From contig JBPRGH010000137.1 in assembly GCA_051418055.1 (NCBI GenBank), positions 186,001 to 250,000 on the forward strand: 64,000 bases of DNA, given 5' to 3'. A program made the position numbers and the translations under genes. Positions within the stretch are counted from its first letter, which is position 1; each line of letters begins with the position of its first letter. This document shows positions 14,789 to 23,531 of the stretch, in pieces. Below the pieces are notes generated by a model. That model saw only the letters and a list, made by a program, of their open reading frames with translations. It did no database searches and was not told where the DNA came from. Source of the DNA: JBPRGH01 sp051418055. Lineage in GTDB: Bacteria; Bacteroidota; Bacteroidia; Cytophagales; Cyclobacteriaceae.

Positions 14789-14823
14789 GGTAACTTTTTT
14801 TATTTAATTCAGTCTTTCAACAT

Positions 14824-17430
14824 ATGCGTTACCTTTTCCTCATCATTTTAGCTCCCTTTTTATCTTTTGTTACATATGCCGGCACTGTAAAAGGCTATGT
14901 GTATGATGAAGAGGGTAATCCGCTACCATACACCACAATTTATGTAGAGGAAACAGGAAATGGTACTGTAGCAAATGAGGAAGCATATTTTGAATTAAAA
15001 TTGGATGCCGGAACATATCACCTTGTGTTTCAATATATTGGCTATCAATCAATAACTAAAGAGATCACTGTTGCAGATGATGTTGTAGCGTTTAATGTTA
15101 CGTTAAACCCTACGGCAATGGTACTCCGTGAAATTGAAGTAAAAGCCGGAAAGGAAGACCCTGCTTATGCCATTATGCGCCGGGCAATTGCAAAGGCAGG
15201 ATATCATCTCAATCAGCTCGACAGCTTTTCTGCCAAAGTATATATTAAAGGGACCGGTCAGGTAAATGATATTCCTTTCTTATTCAGGAAAACACTTGAA
15301 AAAGAAGGGCTGGATACATCAAGGATATTCATAACAGAATCTTTAAATGAGATATCATTTAAGCGTCCGAATACTTTTTCCGAGCGGGTGATCTCTATCA
15401 GAAGCAGCGGTGATGATAATAATACTAATCCTAACAATTATGTATTCACCAGTTTCTATCAGCCGGAAATTGCAAAAAGTATAAGCCCCCTTTCACCTAA
15501 GGCCTTTGCTTACTATAAGTTCTCATATGAAGGGACATTTGAAGACAGGGGTTATGAAGTAAGCAAGATTAAAGTTACACCCCGGTCACGGGGAGATAAC
15601 GTCTTTGAAGGTTATCTGCAAATTGTGGAAGGCCTGTGGAGTATCCATAGCTTTAATTTGAAGGGTACAAAGCTTGGGTTTACTTTTAAAATAAATCAAA
15701 ATTATGCTCCGATCCAGGAACGTATATGGATGCCTACAACAGCTAAGGTTGATTTTGAAGGAAGTGTGCTCGGCTTTGATTTTGAATACAAATACCTTGC
15801 AAGCATAAGTGACTATAACCTGTTCGTAAACCCTGACCTTGACTACGAATTTACTGTGGTTGATGAAAAATCTGAACCTGAAAAAGCCGAAGAAGTAATA
15901 GAGATAACCAAAAGTGAAGAGGTACAGAAACTCGAGGAGATTGTTGCAACTAAGGAAGTGACCCGAAAGCAGCTAAAAAAGCTTGTTAAAGAGTACGAGA
16001 AAATAGAACGCGAGCTTCAGGAGGATCCTGATGTGATTTCACGGAGCTACTTTAAGGTTGATTCGAATGCATATACCATGGATTCAGCCTATTGGGCAAA
16101 GATACGGCCCATCCCCCTGACAGAACGGGAAAATGTGGGTTATCAGCAGGTGGATAGTATTGCGAGTGTAGAGAAAGCAAAATCAGAGGGGGATACGCTG
16201 AAGGTTTCCAAAAAGAAAAAAGGCTTTCAACCACAGGACCTTCTATTTGGAGATAGATATAAAATAGGTGATAAGGCTTACCTGACTATACACAACTTAA
16301 TCACTAATTCTGAATTCAACACGGTAGAAGGGCTGGCATTGGATTACTCCATTAGTTTTTCTAAAACATTTAAAGAATTAAAATATTTAAAAATAACCCC
16401 TACTGCCAGGTATGGCTTTTCAAGAGAAGAGTTTAATGGCAAAGTGGACCTTCATTATGGGTTTGGTCCCCGGGAACATAGAAATGACCTCTTTATAAGT
16501 GGAGGAAGGTATATCGAGCAGTTTAACCCTTCTGATCCTATTCACCCGCTGGTGAATACTGCCATGACTTTATTTTTGGAAAGGAATTATATGAAGATCT
16601 ATGAGCAGGATTATCTTTCAGCCAGCTATTCGAAAAAATTAAGTGATAAAGCGGATGTTCAGGTATCTTCTATCTGGTCGGAAAGGCATCAGCTTTTTAA
16701 TAATAGTGATTATCGGCTTATAAATAGAGATGCCGTAACGAATTATCTTCCTAATGCCCCACATAATCTTGAGCTGGAGGATACAGGATTCCCTGTACAT
16801 GAGGCGCTTACGTTTGAATTTAAAGGAAAGTATCAACCATGGTTAAAATACAAGATAAGGAATAATAAAAAATTTAAGGTTGATAATTCAAGCCCTACAT
16901 TTGAATTAATTTACAGGACTGCCAAGCCTTTTGGATTTGCGGAAGTAGATTATGATCTGCTTGAGTTAGGAGTAAGGCATAGTTTCTACTGGGGTGTGCG
17001 GGGAAAAATAGACCTGAAGCTTTCTGCCGGTAAATTCCTGAGAAAAGAAAATATGTATTTCATGGACTATAAGCATTTTGAAGGCAACCAGATACCTATA
17101 GTAACAGCAGATCCGGTTGGCTCATTCCGATTAATGGATTACTATTCATTCAGTACAAATGATGAGTATTTCACTGCTCACGGACATTACCAGTTCAGGA
17201 AATTTTTATTAACACAAATACTCGAATTCAGGATGATGGGGATCCGTGAAAACTTTTTAGTAAATTATTTAGCCACCCCTACGGCTGAAAATTATGTTGA
17301 AGTTGGGTATAGCATCGATTATATCCTGCGGATATTCAGGCTGGAAGCTGTCACCTCATTTCGTGATGGCCGTTACCAGGATTTTGGTGTAAGATTAGGT
17401 ATTGCCACTAACCTTGATGAGCTTTTTTAA
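14824..17430 (+). CDS. DUF5686 outer-membrane protein with carboxypeptidase-like regulatory domain
   Basis: 868 residues. A signal peptide (residues 1-19, ending TYA) precedes a beta-sandwich of the CarboxypepD_reg type (TVKGYVYDEEGNPLPYTTIY through about 105). A large C-terminal region of alternating strands (about 460-868, ending with aromatic-rich text) fits an outer-membrane barrel, as in DUF5686 proteins of Bacteroidota. A Lys/Glu-rich segment lies at about 350-400. Role unknown; related proteins are linked to surface or TonB-type functions. A strong bidirectional terminator follows. Confidence 0.8.
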   Translation: MRYLFLIILAPFLSFVTYAGTVKGYVYDEEGNPLPYTTIYVEETGNGTVANEEAYFELKLDAGTYHLVFQYIGYQSITKEITVADDVVAFNVTLNPTAMVLREIEVKAGKEDPAYAIMRRAIAKAGYHLNQLDSFSAKVYIKGTGQVNDIPFLFRKTLEKEGLDTSRIFITESLNEISFKRPNTFSERVISIRSSGDDNNTNPNNYVFTSFYQPEIAKSISPLSPKAFAYYKFSYEGTFEDRGYEVSKIKVTPRSRGDNVFEGYLQIVEGLWSIHSFNLKGTKLGFTFKINQNYAPIQERIWMPTTAKVDFEGSVLGFDFEYKYLASISDYNLFVNPDLDYEFTVVDEKSEPEKAEEVIEITKSEEVQKLEEIVATKEVTRKQLKKLVKEYEKIERELQEDPDVISRSYFKVDSNAYTMDSAYWAKIRPIPLTERENVGYQQVDSIASVEKAKSEGDTLKVSKKKKGFQPQDLLFGDRYKIGDKAYLTIHNLITNSEFNTVEGLALDYSISFSKTFKELKYLKITPTARYGFSREEFNGKVDLHYGFGPREHRNDLFISGGRYIEQFNPSDPIHPLVNTAMTLFLERNYMKIYEQDYLSASYSKKLSDKADVQVSSIWSERHQLFNNSDYRLINRDAVTNYLPNAPHNLELEDTGFPVHEALTFEFKGKYQPWLKYKIRNNKKFKVDNSSPTFELIYRTAKPFGFAEVDYDLLELGVRHSFYWGVRGKIDLKLSAGKFLRKENMYFMDYKHFEGNQIPIVTADPVGSFRLMDYYSFSTNDEYFTAHGHYQFRKFLLTQILEFRMMGIRENFLVNYLATPTAENYVEVGYSIDYILRIFRLEAVTSFRDGRYQDFGVRLGIATNLDELF

Positions 17431-17449
17431 ATTTTGTTGGTATAAAACA

Positions 17450-17490
17450 AATGGGTCCGGAATTGCTATTCCGGACCCATTATATTTTTA
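17450..17490. terminator. Bidirectional terminator
   Basis: AATGGGTCCGGAAT and ATTCCGGACCCATT (17450-17463 and 17468-17481) form a perfect 14-bp stem with a 4-base loop, with T-rich flanks on both strands. It separates the convergent DUF5686 gene and frr. Confidence 0.88.
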
Positions 17491-17514
17491 TTTATAAATT
17501 ATCTCTTAAAGAAG

Positions 17515-18075
17515 TTATACAGTCATAATTTCTTTTTCCTTCTTTTCTACCAGCTCATCTATCTTTTTTGTATGCTTGTCAGTTAGCTCCTGCACTTTAT
17601 CCTCTGCGCGTTTCACATCATCCTCTGATACCCCTTCTTTCTGAAGCTGCTTTAGGGAATCATTGGTGTCTTTACGGATATTTCTAATACTGACTTTACC
17701 TTGCTCACCTTCATGCTTTACCTGCTTAACAAGCACCTGCCGGCGTTCTTCAGTGAGCTGGGGGATATTAATAATTACCTGCTCTCCGTCATTTTGAGGA
17801 TTTAAACCTAAATCACTGTTTCGGATCGCTTTTTCAATTTCAGGGATTGTAGATTTTTCCCAGGGTTTGATCATTAAAGTCCTGGCATCAGGAGTAGTTA
17901 TTGAGGCTACCTGATTAATAGGTGTTTTGGTTCCGTAATATTCAACCTGCAATCCTTCAAGCATAGAGGGCATGGCTTTACCGGCACGGATTTTTACCAG
18001 CTCCTCGCTCACATGGATTACAGCTTTTTGCATAAGCTCATTGGCTTCATCAAGATACATTTGAATTTCTTCCAT
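17515..18075 (-). CDS. frr: Ribosome recycling factor
   Basis: 186 residues, typical length. With EF-G it splits the post-termination ribosome. The helical N- and C-terminal arms and the conserved core (VKIRAGKAMPSMLEGLQVEY; MIKPWEKSTIPEIEKAI; LTEERRQVLVKQVK) are all present. It starts five bases after the pyrH stop, the usual pyrH-frr pairing. Confidence 0.96.
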   Translation of the reverse strand: MEEIQMYLDEANELMQKAVIHVSEELVKIRAGKAMPSMLEGLQVEYYGTKTPINQVASITTPDARTLMIKPWEKSTIPEIEKAIRNSDLGLNPQNDGEQVIINIPQLTEERRQVLVKQVKHEGEQGKVSIRNIRKDTNDSLKQLQKEGVSEDDVKRAEDKVQELTDKHTKKIDELVEKKEKEIMTV

Positions 18076-18080
18076 AGCAG

Positions 18081-18785
18081 TTAGTTTATTAAGGTTCCCG
18101 CTGCCTCCCCTTCCATAATTTTAAAAAGGTTGCCGGGCTTGTTCATATCAAATACTATTATTGGTAAATTATTTTCCTGACATAAAGTAAAGGCTGTCAT
18201 ATCCATAATACTAAGGCCTTTTTCATATGCCTCCCGAAAGCTCAGGTTTTCATATCTTTTGGCATTAGGATCTTTTTCCGGGTCAGCCGTATATACACCA
18301 TCCACACGTGTGCCTTTAAGCACAACATCAGCGCCAATTTCTATAGCCCGCAGGCTGGCAGTAGAATCCGTGGTGAAATAAGGGTTACCTATTCCGGCGC
18401 CAAAAATTACGATCCTGCCTTTTTCCAAATGGCGAATTGCACGGCGGCGAATGAAAGGTTCACATACTTGTTCCATTTTAATGCCACTCATCAGCCGGGT
18501 ATATAATCCTGCTTTCTCAAGGGCACTTTGTAATGCCATTCCATTAATAACAGTGGCAAGCATCCCCATATAATCTCCCTGTACACGGTCAATCCCGGAC
18601 TCCTGCGCCTGAACACCTCTGTAGATATTTCCCCCTCCAATAACAATAGCAACCTCTATACCTAAATTCTTAACTCTTTCAATCTCCTCGGTATACTGTT
18701 CAAGTCTTTTGATATCTATACCATATTGCTTTTCACCCATTAGGGATTCTCCGCTGAGTTTTAGAAGTATTCGTTTGTATTTCAT
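18081..18785 (-). CDS. pyrH: UMP kinase
   Basis: 234 residues, amino-acid-kinase fold. It phosphorylates UMP to UDP. Visible motifs are KLSGESLMG near the start, the nucleotide loop IGGGNIYRG, GDYMGMLATVINGMAL and the Asp/Thr segment ADVVLKGTRVDGVYTADP. It is upstream of frr in a two-gene unit, preceded by a probable -7 element at 18817-18824. Confidence 0.96.
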   Translation of the reverse strand: MKYKRILLKLSGESLMGEKQYGIDIKRLEQYTEEIERVKNLGIEVAIVIGGGNIYRGVQAQESGIDRVQGDYMGMLATVINGMALQSALEKAGLYTRLMSGIKMEQVCEPFIRRRAIRHLEKGRIVIFGAGIGNPYFTTDSTASLRAIEIGADVVLKGTRVDGVYTADPEKDPNAKRYENLSFREAYEKGLSIMDMTAFTLCQENNLPIIVFDMNKPGNLFKIMEGEAAGTLIN

Positions 18786-18816
18786 TTAATAGATGGCGTT
18801 TTTATAAATTTAATTT

Positions 18817-18824
18817 CAAATATA
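18817..18824 (-). promoter_or_regulatory. Probable -7 element of pyrH-frr
   Basis: On the minus strand the sequence is TATATTTG, a full TAnnTTTG match, 31 bases before the pyrH start. No clear TTG at -33 is visible. Confidence 0.45.
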
Positions 18825-18845
18825 TTTAAAATTTAGCAGTCATAG

Positions 18846-19337
18846 TTAAAACTGGATCATTACCTGGTTTTTTTCAACACCATCACCTTTTTTAACATTT
18901 ACTGATTTTACTGTTCCTTCTCCCGGGCTCTTAATGACATTTTCCATTTTCATTGCTTCCAATATTAAAAGCATATCACCTTTTTCCACAACGTCACCCT
19001 CTTTAACTTTTATATCTACTATAAGTCCCGGCATGGGTGCTTTTATGGATTGAAGCTTACCGGTGTCTCCGGCATCCAGCCCTAGTTTTGCAAGTAGAAG
19101 ATCAAGCTTATCTTTGACCGAGGCAGTTACTTTTTTGCCGTTTATTTTTACTGAATAGGTTTTCTCCTCTTCTTTTCTTATTTCAACCCTGTATGATTTA
19201 TTCTTGTAAAGAAGGTGATATTCATTCTCATTTACTTTCTGAAGGTCCCAGTCTAACTTCTGATTATCAACCAGTATTTCTTCCTCCTCAAAAGTTATTT
19301 CTTTCTTTACTTTTTCGTTTATTAATACCTGATACAT
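18846..19337 (-). CDS. Biotin carboxyl carrier protein of an acyl-CoA carboxylase
   Basis: 163 residues. The C-terminal biotinyl domain (about 95-163) has the classic EAMKM with biotin-accepting K130, preceded by PMPGLIVDIKVKEGD. The N-terminal 90 residues are a small beta-rich region found in stand-alone carriers of propionyl/acyl-CoA carboxylases of Bacteroidota. A matching carboxyltransferase beta subunit lies at 54169, about 35 kb away; no biotin carboxylase is in the window. Confidence 0.85.
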   Translation of the reverse strand: MYQVLINEKVKKEITFEEEEILVDNQKLDWDLQKVNENEYHLLYKNKSYRVEIRKEEEKTYSVKINGKKVTASVKDKLDLLLAKLGLDAGDTGKLQSIKAPMPGLIVDIKVKEGDVVEKGDMLLILEAMKMENVIKSPGEGTVKSVNVKKGDGVEKNQVMIQF

Positions 19338-19412
19338 CTGATTCTAAAATTTATATACTCAAAGATGTCAATAATTTCCTAAAAAACATCCCTTAACTAT
19401 GGGTCCGCGAAT

Positions 19413-19420
19413 TATCTTTA
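19413..19420 (+). promoter_or_regulatory. Possible -7 element of the prenyltransferase gene
   Basis: TATCTTTA differs from TAnnTTTG at the last base and ends seven bases before the ATG at 19428. If real, the transcript would be almost leaderless. Confidence 0.3.
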
Positions 19421-19427
19421 CATTTAT

Positions 19428-20300
19428 ATGATGGCTCCTTTTGCTAAAAAATTACCGTTACTGGCCTTCCTGAAGCTAACAAGAAGCTATAACCTTTTGA
19501 TTATTGTATGTACACAATATTTGGCTTATTTGTTTCTGGTGCAGGATCCGCAAAGTATTTCAGGTAAGCTGATGAATGCGGAGTTTCTAATTATCTGTAT
19601 TTCTACAGTATGTATTGCTGCAGCCGGTTATATTATAAATGATTATCATGATGTTAAAATAGATATGATCAATAAACCCGGGAGGGTTGTCATTGGTGAT
19701 TTTTTCTCAAGGAGAAAGGCATTGATTTTCTATTTTACCTTATGCTTTATAGGGATAATCCTGGGGTTCCTGGTTTCATTCAGGATTGGTATTGTAAACA
19801 TTTTTGCCACGGGCCTTCTATGGGCATATAGTGTAAAATTTAAAAAAACAGCCTTCTGGGGAAATCTGATAATAGGTTTATTAACGGCTGTCACTTTATT
19901 GATAATTTATGTTTGGAAACCGGTATTAGGGGGGATACCATTACTTGCCTACGCATGGTTCGCCTTTATCATTACCTTAATAAGAGAAATTATTAAAGAT
20001 ATAGAAGATATAAGGGGAGATAAAACCCATGGCTGTCGCACATTGCCAATTATCTGGGGTATAGCAAAAACAGTACGTGTCGTTCAGCTACTTATTTTGA
20101 TAAAGATCATTTCTTTGGCAGGTACAGTTTTTTTAACTGAAAATCTTTATTTACAACTTTTTGCTTTTATTATTATCGGAGAATTAATTTATCTCTCCTT
20201 CCATTTATCAAAAACCGATACCAGCAGTGGCTTCAGGTCTCTCGGTAAATTTTGTAAGCTTGTAATGCTTTCGGGAATATTAGTAATGTTCTTCTTTTAA
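19428..20300 (+). CDS. UbiA-type prenyltransferase, geranylgeranylglycerol-phosphate geranylgeranyltransferase-like
   Basis: 290 residues with about eight membrane helices. The two Asp-rich prenyl-diphosphate sites are NDYHDVKIDMINKPGR near residue 70 and KDIEDIRGDKTHGCRTLP near 190. The family in Bacteroidota is annotated by similarity to the archaeal ether-lipid enzyme; the true acceptor (glycerol phosphate or another polar head) is unclear. Start: two adjacent ATGs at 19428 and 19431. The 3' end overlaps the convergent gene by 21 bases. Confidence 0.75.
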   Translation: MMAPFAKKLPLLAFLKLTRSYNLLIIVCTQYLAYLFLVQDPQSISGKLMNAEFLIICISTVCIAAAGYIINDYHDVKIDMINKPGRVVIGDFFSRRKALIFYFTLCFIGIILGFLVSFRIGIVNIFATGLLWAYSVKFKKTAFWGNLIIGLLTAVTLLIIYVWKPVLGGIPLLAYAWFAFIITLIREIIKDIEDIRGDKTHGCRTLPIIWGIAKTVRVVQLLILIKIISLAGTVFLTENLYLQLFAFIIIGELIYLSFHLSKTDTSSGFRSLGKFCKLVMLSGILVMFFF

Positions 20301-21191
20301 AGTTTTACGCTTTTGGCCTGACTTCCCATATCTTTTTTTCCTGGTCCTCCAGGATTTCCTGTTGTCCCTTTGCTTATGCTCAAACTGGTATTTTAGGGCC
20401 TCAGAATGGTCTACCCATTCCAGGTTATCAGAACAGTTATTTAATGTATTGCCATCTTTATGTATAACTATCGTTCTTCGCTCCGGGAGCACATTAATAT
20501 TCCAGGTTTCGGCTACAGCTTTATGCGTATATACTGTTTTTCGCTGTTTATGGTCATTAGTAAGATCTATAAAATAAAATTTATCCGGATGGATTCGCTG
20601 TTTTAAGATCCTGCCTTTAAAAGGGGGCCTCCTTCTTTTTATTACACCAAAACGGTTAATTTCATATAACGAAAAGTTTGGGATAGGCTTAAAATAATCA
20701 TACTGCGCCTCCACTTTATGTGGGCTTTTGTCTTTTGCTTTTTCGGTAAGTACGGGTGGCATGACCGGAATTTGTGCCACTTTAGTATTTCTTCCTTTTG
20801 CTGCATGTGACCTTCCGGGAGAAGGGTCCAACACTAAAAGATTCGTTACATAATTATTTAATTTATTATAGTCTTTCCAGACAATATACTTACCCTTCTT
20901 GTATTCCTTATTAAAATGAGAGCATACTAATTTTTTTGCAGGGACATGAAGGCACAGTTTCTTACCATTATTTTTAGAAGGAGGAAAGCTAAACCGGTAT
21001 AAAAGTTGACCCTGGTATAAGATCGGTTTTTTTATACGGAATACATCCTCTTCTTTAAAATTCCTTACTCTTCCATAATTTGAGACCTGGTAAGCCTGAG
21101 TAGTTTTATACTGTTTCGGAAAAATTATATTCTTCCACTTTTCAGCCCCTCTACCGAAGATTACTTTCCCCCCGTTCTCGATTTCCGCCAT
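20280..21191 (-). CDS. NUMOD4/HNH-like protein with duplicated module
   Basis: 303 residues, basic. Two similar modules are visible. The first, about 15-120, starts KWKNIIFPKQYKTTQAYQVS then NYGRVRNF. The second, about 165-285, has YFKPIPNFSLYEINRFGVIK and the HNH-like IVIHKDGNTLNNCSDNLEWV. NUMOD4-type modules accompany homing or phage HNH nucleases. The first module lacks a good HNH core and seems degenerate. DNA binding is likely; nuclease activity is uncertain. It overlaps the convergent prenyltransferase gene by 21 bases. Confidence 0.6.
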   Translation of the reverse strand: MAEIENGGKVIFGRGAEKWKNIIFPKQYKTTQAYQVSNYGRVRNFKEEDVFRIKKPILYQGQLLYRFSFPPSKNNGKKLCLHVPAKKLVCSHFNKEYKKGKYIVWKDYNKLNNYVTNLLVLDPSPGRSHAAKGRNTKVAQIPVMPPVLTEKAKDKSPHKVEAQYDYFKPIPNFSLYEINRFGVIKRRRPPFKGRILKQRIHPDKFYFIDLTNDHKQRKTVYTHKAVAETWNINVLPERRTIVIHKDGNTLNNCSDNLEWVDHSEALKYQFEHKQRDNRKSWRTRKKRYGKSGQKRKTLKEEHY

Positions 21192-21308
21192 GTATAAATA
21201 ACAAATAATTGAAAAGAAAAATTATTATGATGCTAATTCTGAGGAAATTTATTTTTATTTGCCTCTTTATTCTGGTATGACTGCCTTTATAATTCTCAAA
21301 GACCTAGG

Positions 21309-21893
21309 ATGAGTGACATAAATATAGCAATATTTGCTTCAGGAAGTGGTTCAAATGCAGAGGAAATAATTAAATACTTCAGGGGAATTAATGATATTAA
21401 TGTCAAATTAATATTGACTAACCGGCCGGATGCATATGTTGTAAAGCGTGCCGAAAAATATAATATTGATCATGTGCTCTTTACCCGAAAGGATTTTTAT
21501 GAGACAGGAAAAGTATTAGAGGTCCTTAAGGAAAATTCTATTGATTTTATGGTACTGGCAGGTTTCCTCTGGTTAATTCCGACAAATATTATTAACAGGT
21601 ATAGCAACAAAATAATTAATATCCATCCTGCTTTACTGCCGAAATTTGGCGGTAAAGGAATGTATGGAGCCAGTGTTCATGAAGCGGTAAAAGCTGCAAA
21701 AGAAAAAGAAACAGGGATAACCATTCATTATGTAAATGAAAGTTATGATGAAGGCAATATAATTTTTCAGGCACATTGTCCGGTTTTTCCGGAAGATTCA
21801 GTGGAGGATATTCAAAAGCGGGTACATGCATTGGAATATGAGCATTTTCCATCAATTATTGAAAAGACAATACGAAAAGCCTTTAAAAAATAA
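21309..21893 (+). CDS. purN: Phosphoribosylglycinamide formyltransferase
   Basis: 194 residues. It transfers a formyl group from 10-formyl-THF to GAR in purine synthesis. The N-terminal IAIFASGSGSNAE, the INIHPALLPKFGG segment with the catalytic His, and the ITIHYVNESYDEGNII segment with the Asp are conserved. purH follows 35 bases later, giving two purine steps together. Confidence 0.94.
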   Translation: MSDINIAIFASGSGSNAEEIIKYFRGINDINVKLILTNRPDAYVVKRAEKYNIDHVLFTRKDFYETGKVLEVLKENSIDFMVLAGFLWLIPTNIINRYSNKIINIHPALLPKFGGKGMYGASVHEAVKAAKEKETGITIHYVNESYDEGNIIFQAHCPVFPEDSVEDIQKRVHALEYEHFPSIIEKTIRKAFKK

Positions 21894-21894
21894 A

Positions 21895-21902
21895 TACATT
21901 TG
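21895..21902 (+). promoter_or_regulatory. Possible -7 element of purH
   Basis: TACATTTG fits TAnnTTTG and lies directly after the purN stop, 26 bases before the purH ATG. It could give purH a second promoter. Confidence 0.35.
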
Positions 21903-21928
21903 CAGCTTATTAATTTTTAAGCCCATCC

Positions 21929-23449
21929 ATGTCCAATAAAAAAGTAAAAAGAGCCCTCATTTCGGTATATCATAAGGAAGGCCTTGAGCGCCTGGTAAAT
22001 GTTCTGAATAAGCATAATGTAGAGATTTTATCCACTGGTGGCACTTATGACTATCTTAAGCAACTTGGTGCAAAAGTCATAGCTGTTGAGGATATTACCG
22101 GATATCCATCTATATTGGGTGGCAGGGTTAAAACACTTCATCCTAAGATCTTTGGCGGTATCTTATCCCGTCGCGAGGATATTACTGACCAGGGCCATGT
22201 AGAGCAGTATGAGATACCATTACTTGACCTGGTGGTAGTGGACCTGTATCCTTTTGAAAATACTGTAGCCTCCGGCGCAGAGCATGCAGCAATTATTGAA
22301 AAAATTGATATTGGTGGGATTTCCCTGATCCGTGCTGCAGCGAAAAATTATAAAGATGTATTGATAGTTTCTTCAAGCGCAGATTATGAAGAAGCAGCTG
22401 AATTTTTAGAAAAAGAGGCAACAACAGAGCTCGCACAAAGGAAAAAATTTGCAGCACGTGCTTTTGATATAAGCTCGCATTATGATGCAGCAATATTTGG
22501 CTATCTCAATGAAGAAGAGGAAGATTACCTTAAGATCAGTGAGAGGAATGTTAAACAGCTGCGCTATGGCGAAAATCCTCATCAGTGGGGAAGGTTCTTT
22601 GGTAAATGGAATGAGTTTTTTGATCAGTTACATGGTAAAGAAGTAAGCTATAACAATATTGTGGATGTTGATGCTGCGGTACAGTTGCTTGCTGAATTTG
22701 GAGAAGAGACAGCTTTCATTATTATAAAACATACCAATGCATGTGGTGTCGCTTTGGCCAGTATCGTTAGCGAAGCTTATGAGAAAGCTCTGGCAGGTGA
22801 TCCTGTCTCTGCTTTTGGGGGAGTGCTTGCCACAAATAAAACGATTGATGCAGCGGCAGCGGAAGAGATTAATAAGCTATTCTTTGAAATATTAATAGCT
22901 CCCGGCTTTGACGATGAAGCACTGGAGGTACTGAAAAGCAAAAAGAATCGGATCCTGTTGATCCAAAAATCAGCTGTTCCGGATAACAAGCAGGTTAAGA
23001 ATGCGTTGAATGGTTATGTAGTGCAGCAAAAAGATAATAAATCGGTAACCAGGGATGATTTGCAGGTAGTTACTAAAAAATCACCTTCCGAAGAACAATA
23101 TCGTGCACTGCTTTTTGCTAATAAAATTGTTAAACATACAAAATCTAATACTATAGTTTTGGCTACTGATGGTCAACTATTTGCGAGCGGTACCGGCCAG
23201 ACTTCCAGGATTGATGCGCTAACACAGGCTATAGAAAAAGCAAAGAAATTTGGCTTTGACCTTACAAAGTCAGTAATGGCATCAGATGCGTTTTTTCCTT
23301 TTGCTGATAGCGTTGAAATGGCTGGAAATGAAGGCATTAGTGCGGTTATCCAGCCGGGAGGCTCTGTTCGGGACCAGGATTCCATTGATTTTTGTGATAA
23401 AAATGACATTGCTATGGTGTTTACTGGCATACGTCATTTTAAACATTAA
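21929..23449 (+). CDS. purH: AICAR formyltransferase/IMP cyclohydrolase
   Basis: 506 residues, the expected bifunctional length. It converts AICAR to FAICAR and then IMP. The N-terminal cyclohydrolase domain (about 1-195) carries LISVYHKEGLERLV, LSTGGTYDYLKQLG and TLHPKIFGGILSRR. The C-terminal transformylase domain has RYGENPHQWGRFF, IIKHTNACGVA, DPVSAFGGVLATN and SDAFFPFADSVE. All core motifs look intact. Confidence 0.96.
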   Translation: MSNKKVKRALISVYHKEGLERLVNVLNKHNVEILSTGGTYDYLKQLGAKVIAVEDITGYPSILGGRVKTLHPKIFGGILSRREDITDQGHVEQYEIPLLDLVVVDLYPFENTVASGAEHAAIIEKIDIGGISLIRAAAKNYKDVLIVSSSADYEEAAEFLEKEATTELAQRKKFAARAFDISSHYDAAIFGYLNEEEEDYLKISERNVKQLRYGENPHQWGRFFGKWNEFFDQLHGKEVSYNNIVDVDAAVQLLAEFGEETAFIIIKHTNACGVALASIVSEAYEKALAGDPVSAFGGVLATNKTIDAAAAEEINKLFFEILIAPGFDDEALEVLKSKKNRILLIQKSAVPDNKQVKNALNGYVVQQKDNKSVTRDDLQVVTKKSPSEEQYRALLFANKIVKHTKSNTIVLATDGQLFASGTGQTSRIDALTQAIEKAKKFGFDLTKSVMASDAFFPFADSVEMAGNEGISAVIQPGGSVRDQDSIDFCDKNDIAMVFTGIRHFKH

Positions 23450-23531
23450 CAAATTGATAGTAAAAGAATAAAAACAAATTCGTAAATTTCGCAGTTGAAC
23501 CAATAAATTTACTTTTCATTCAAATACCAGT

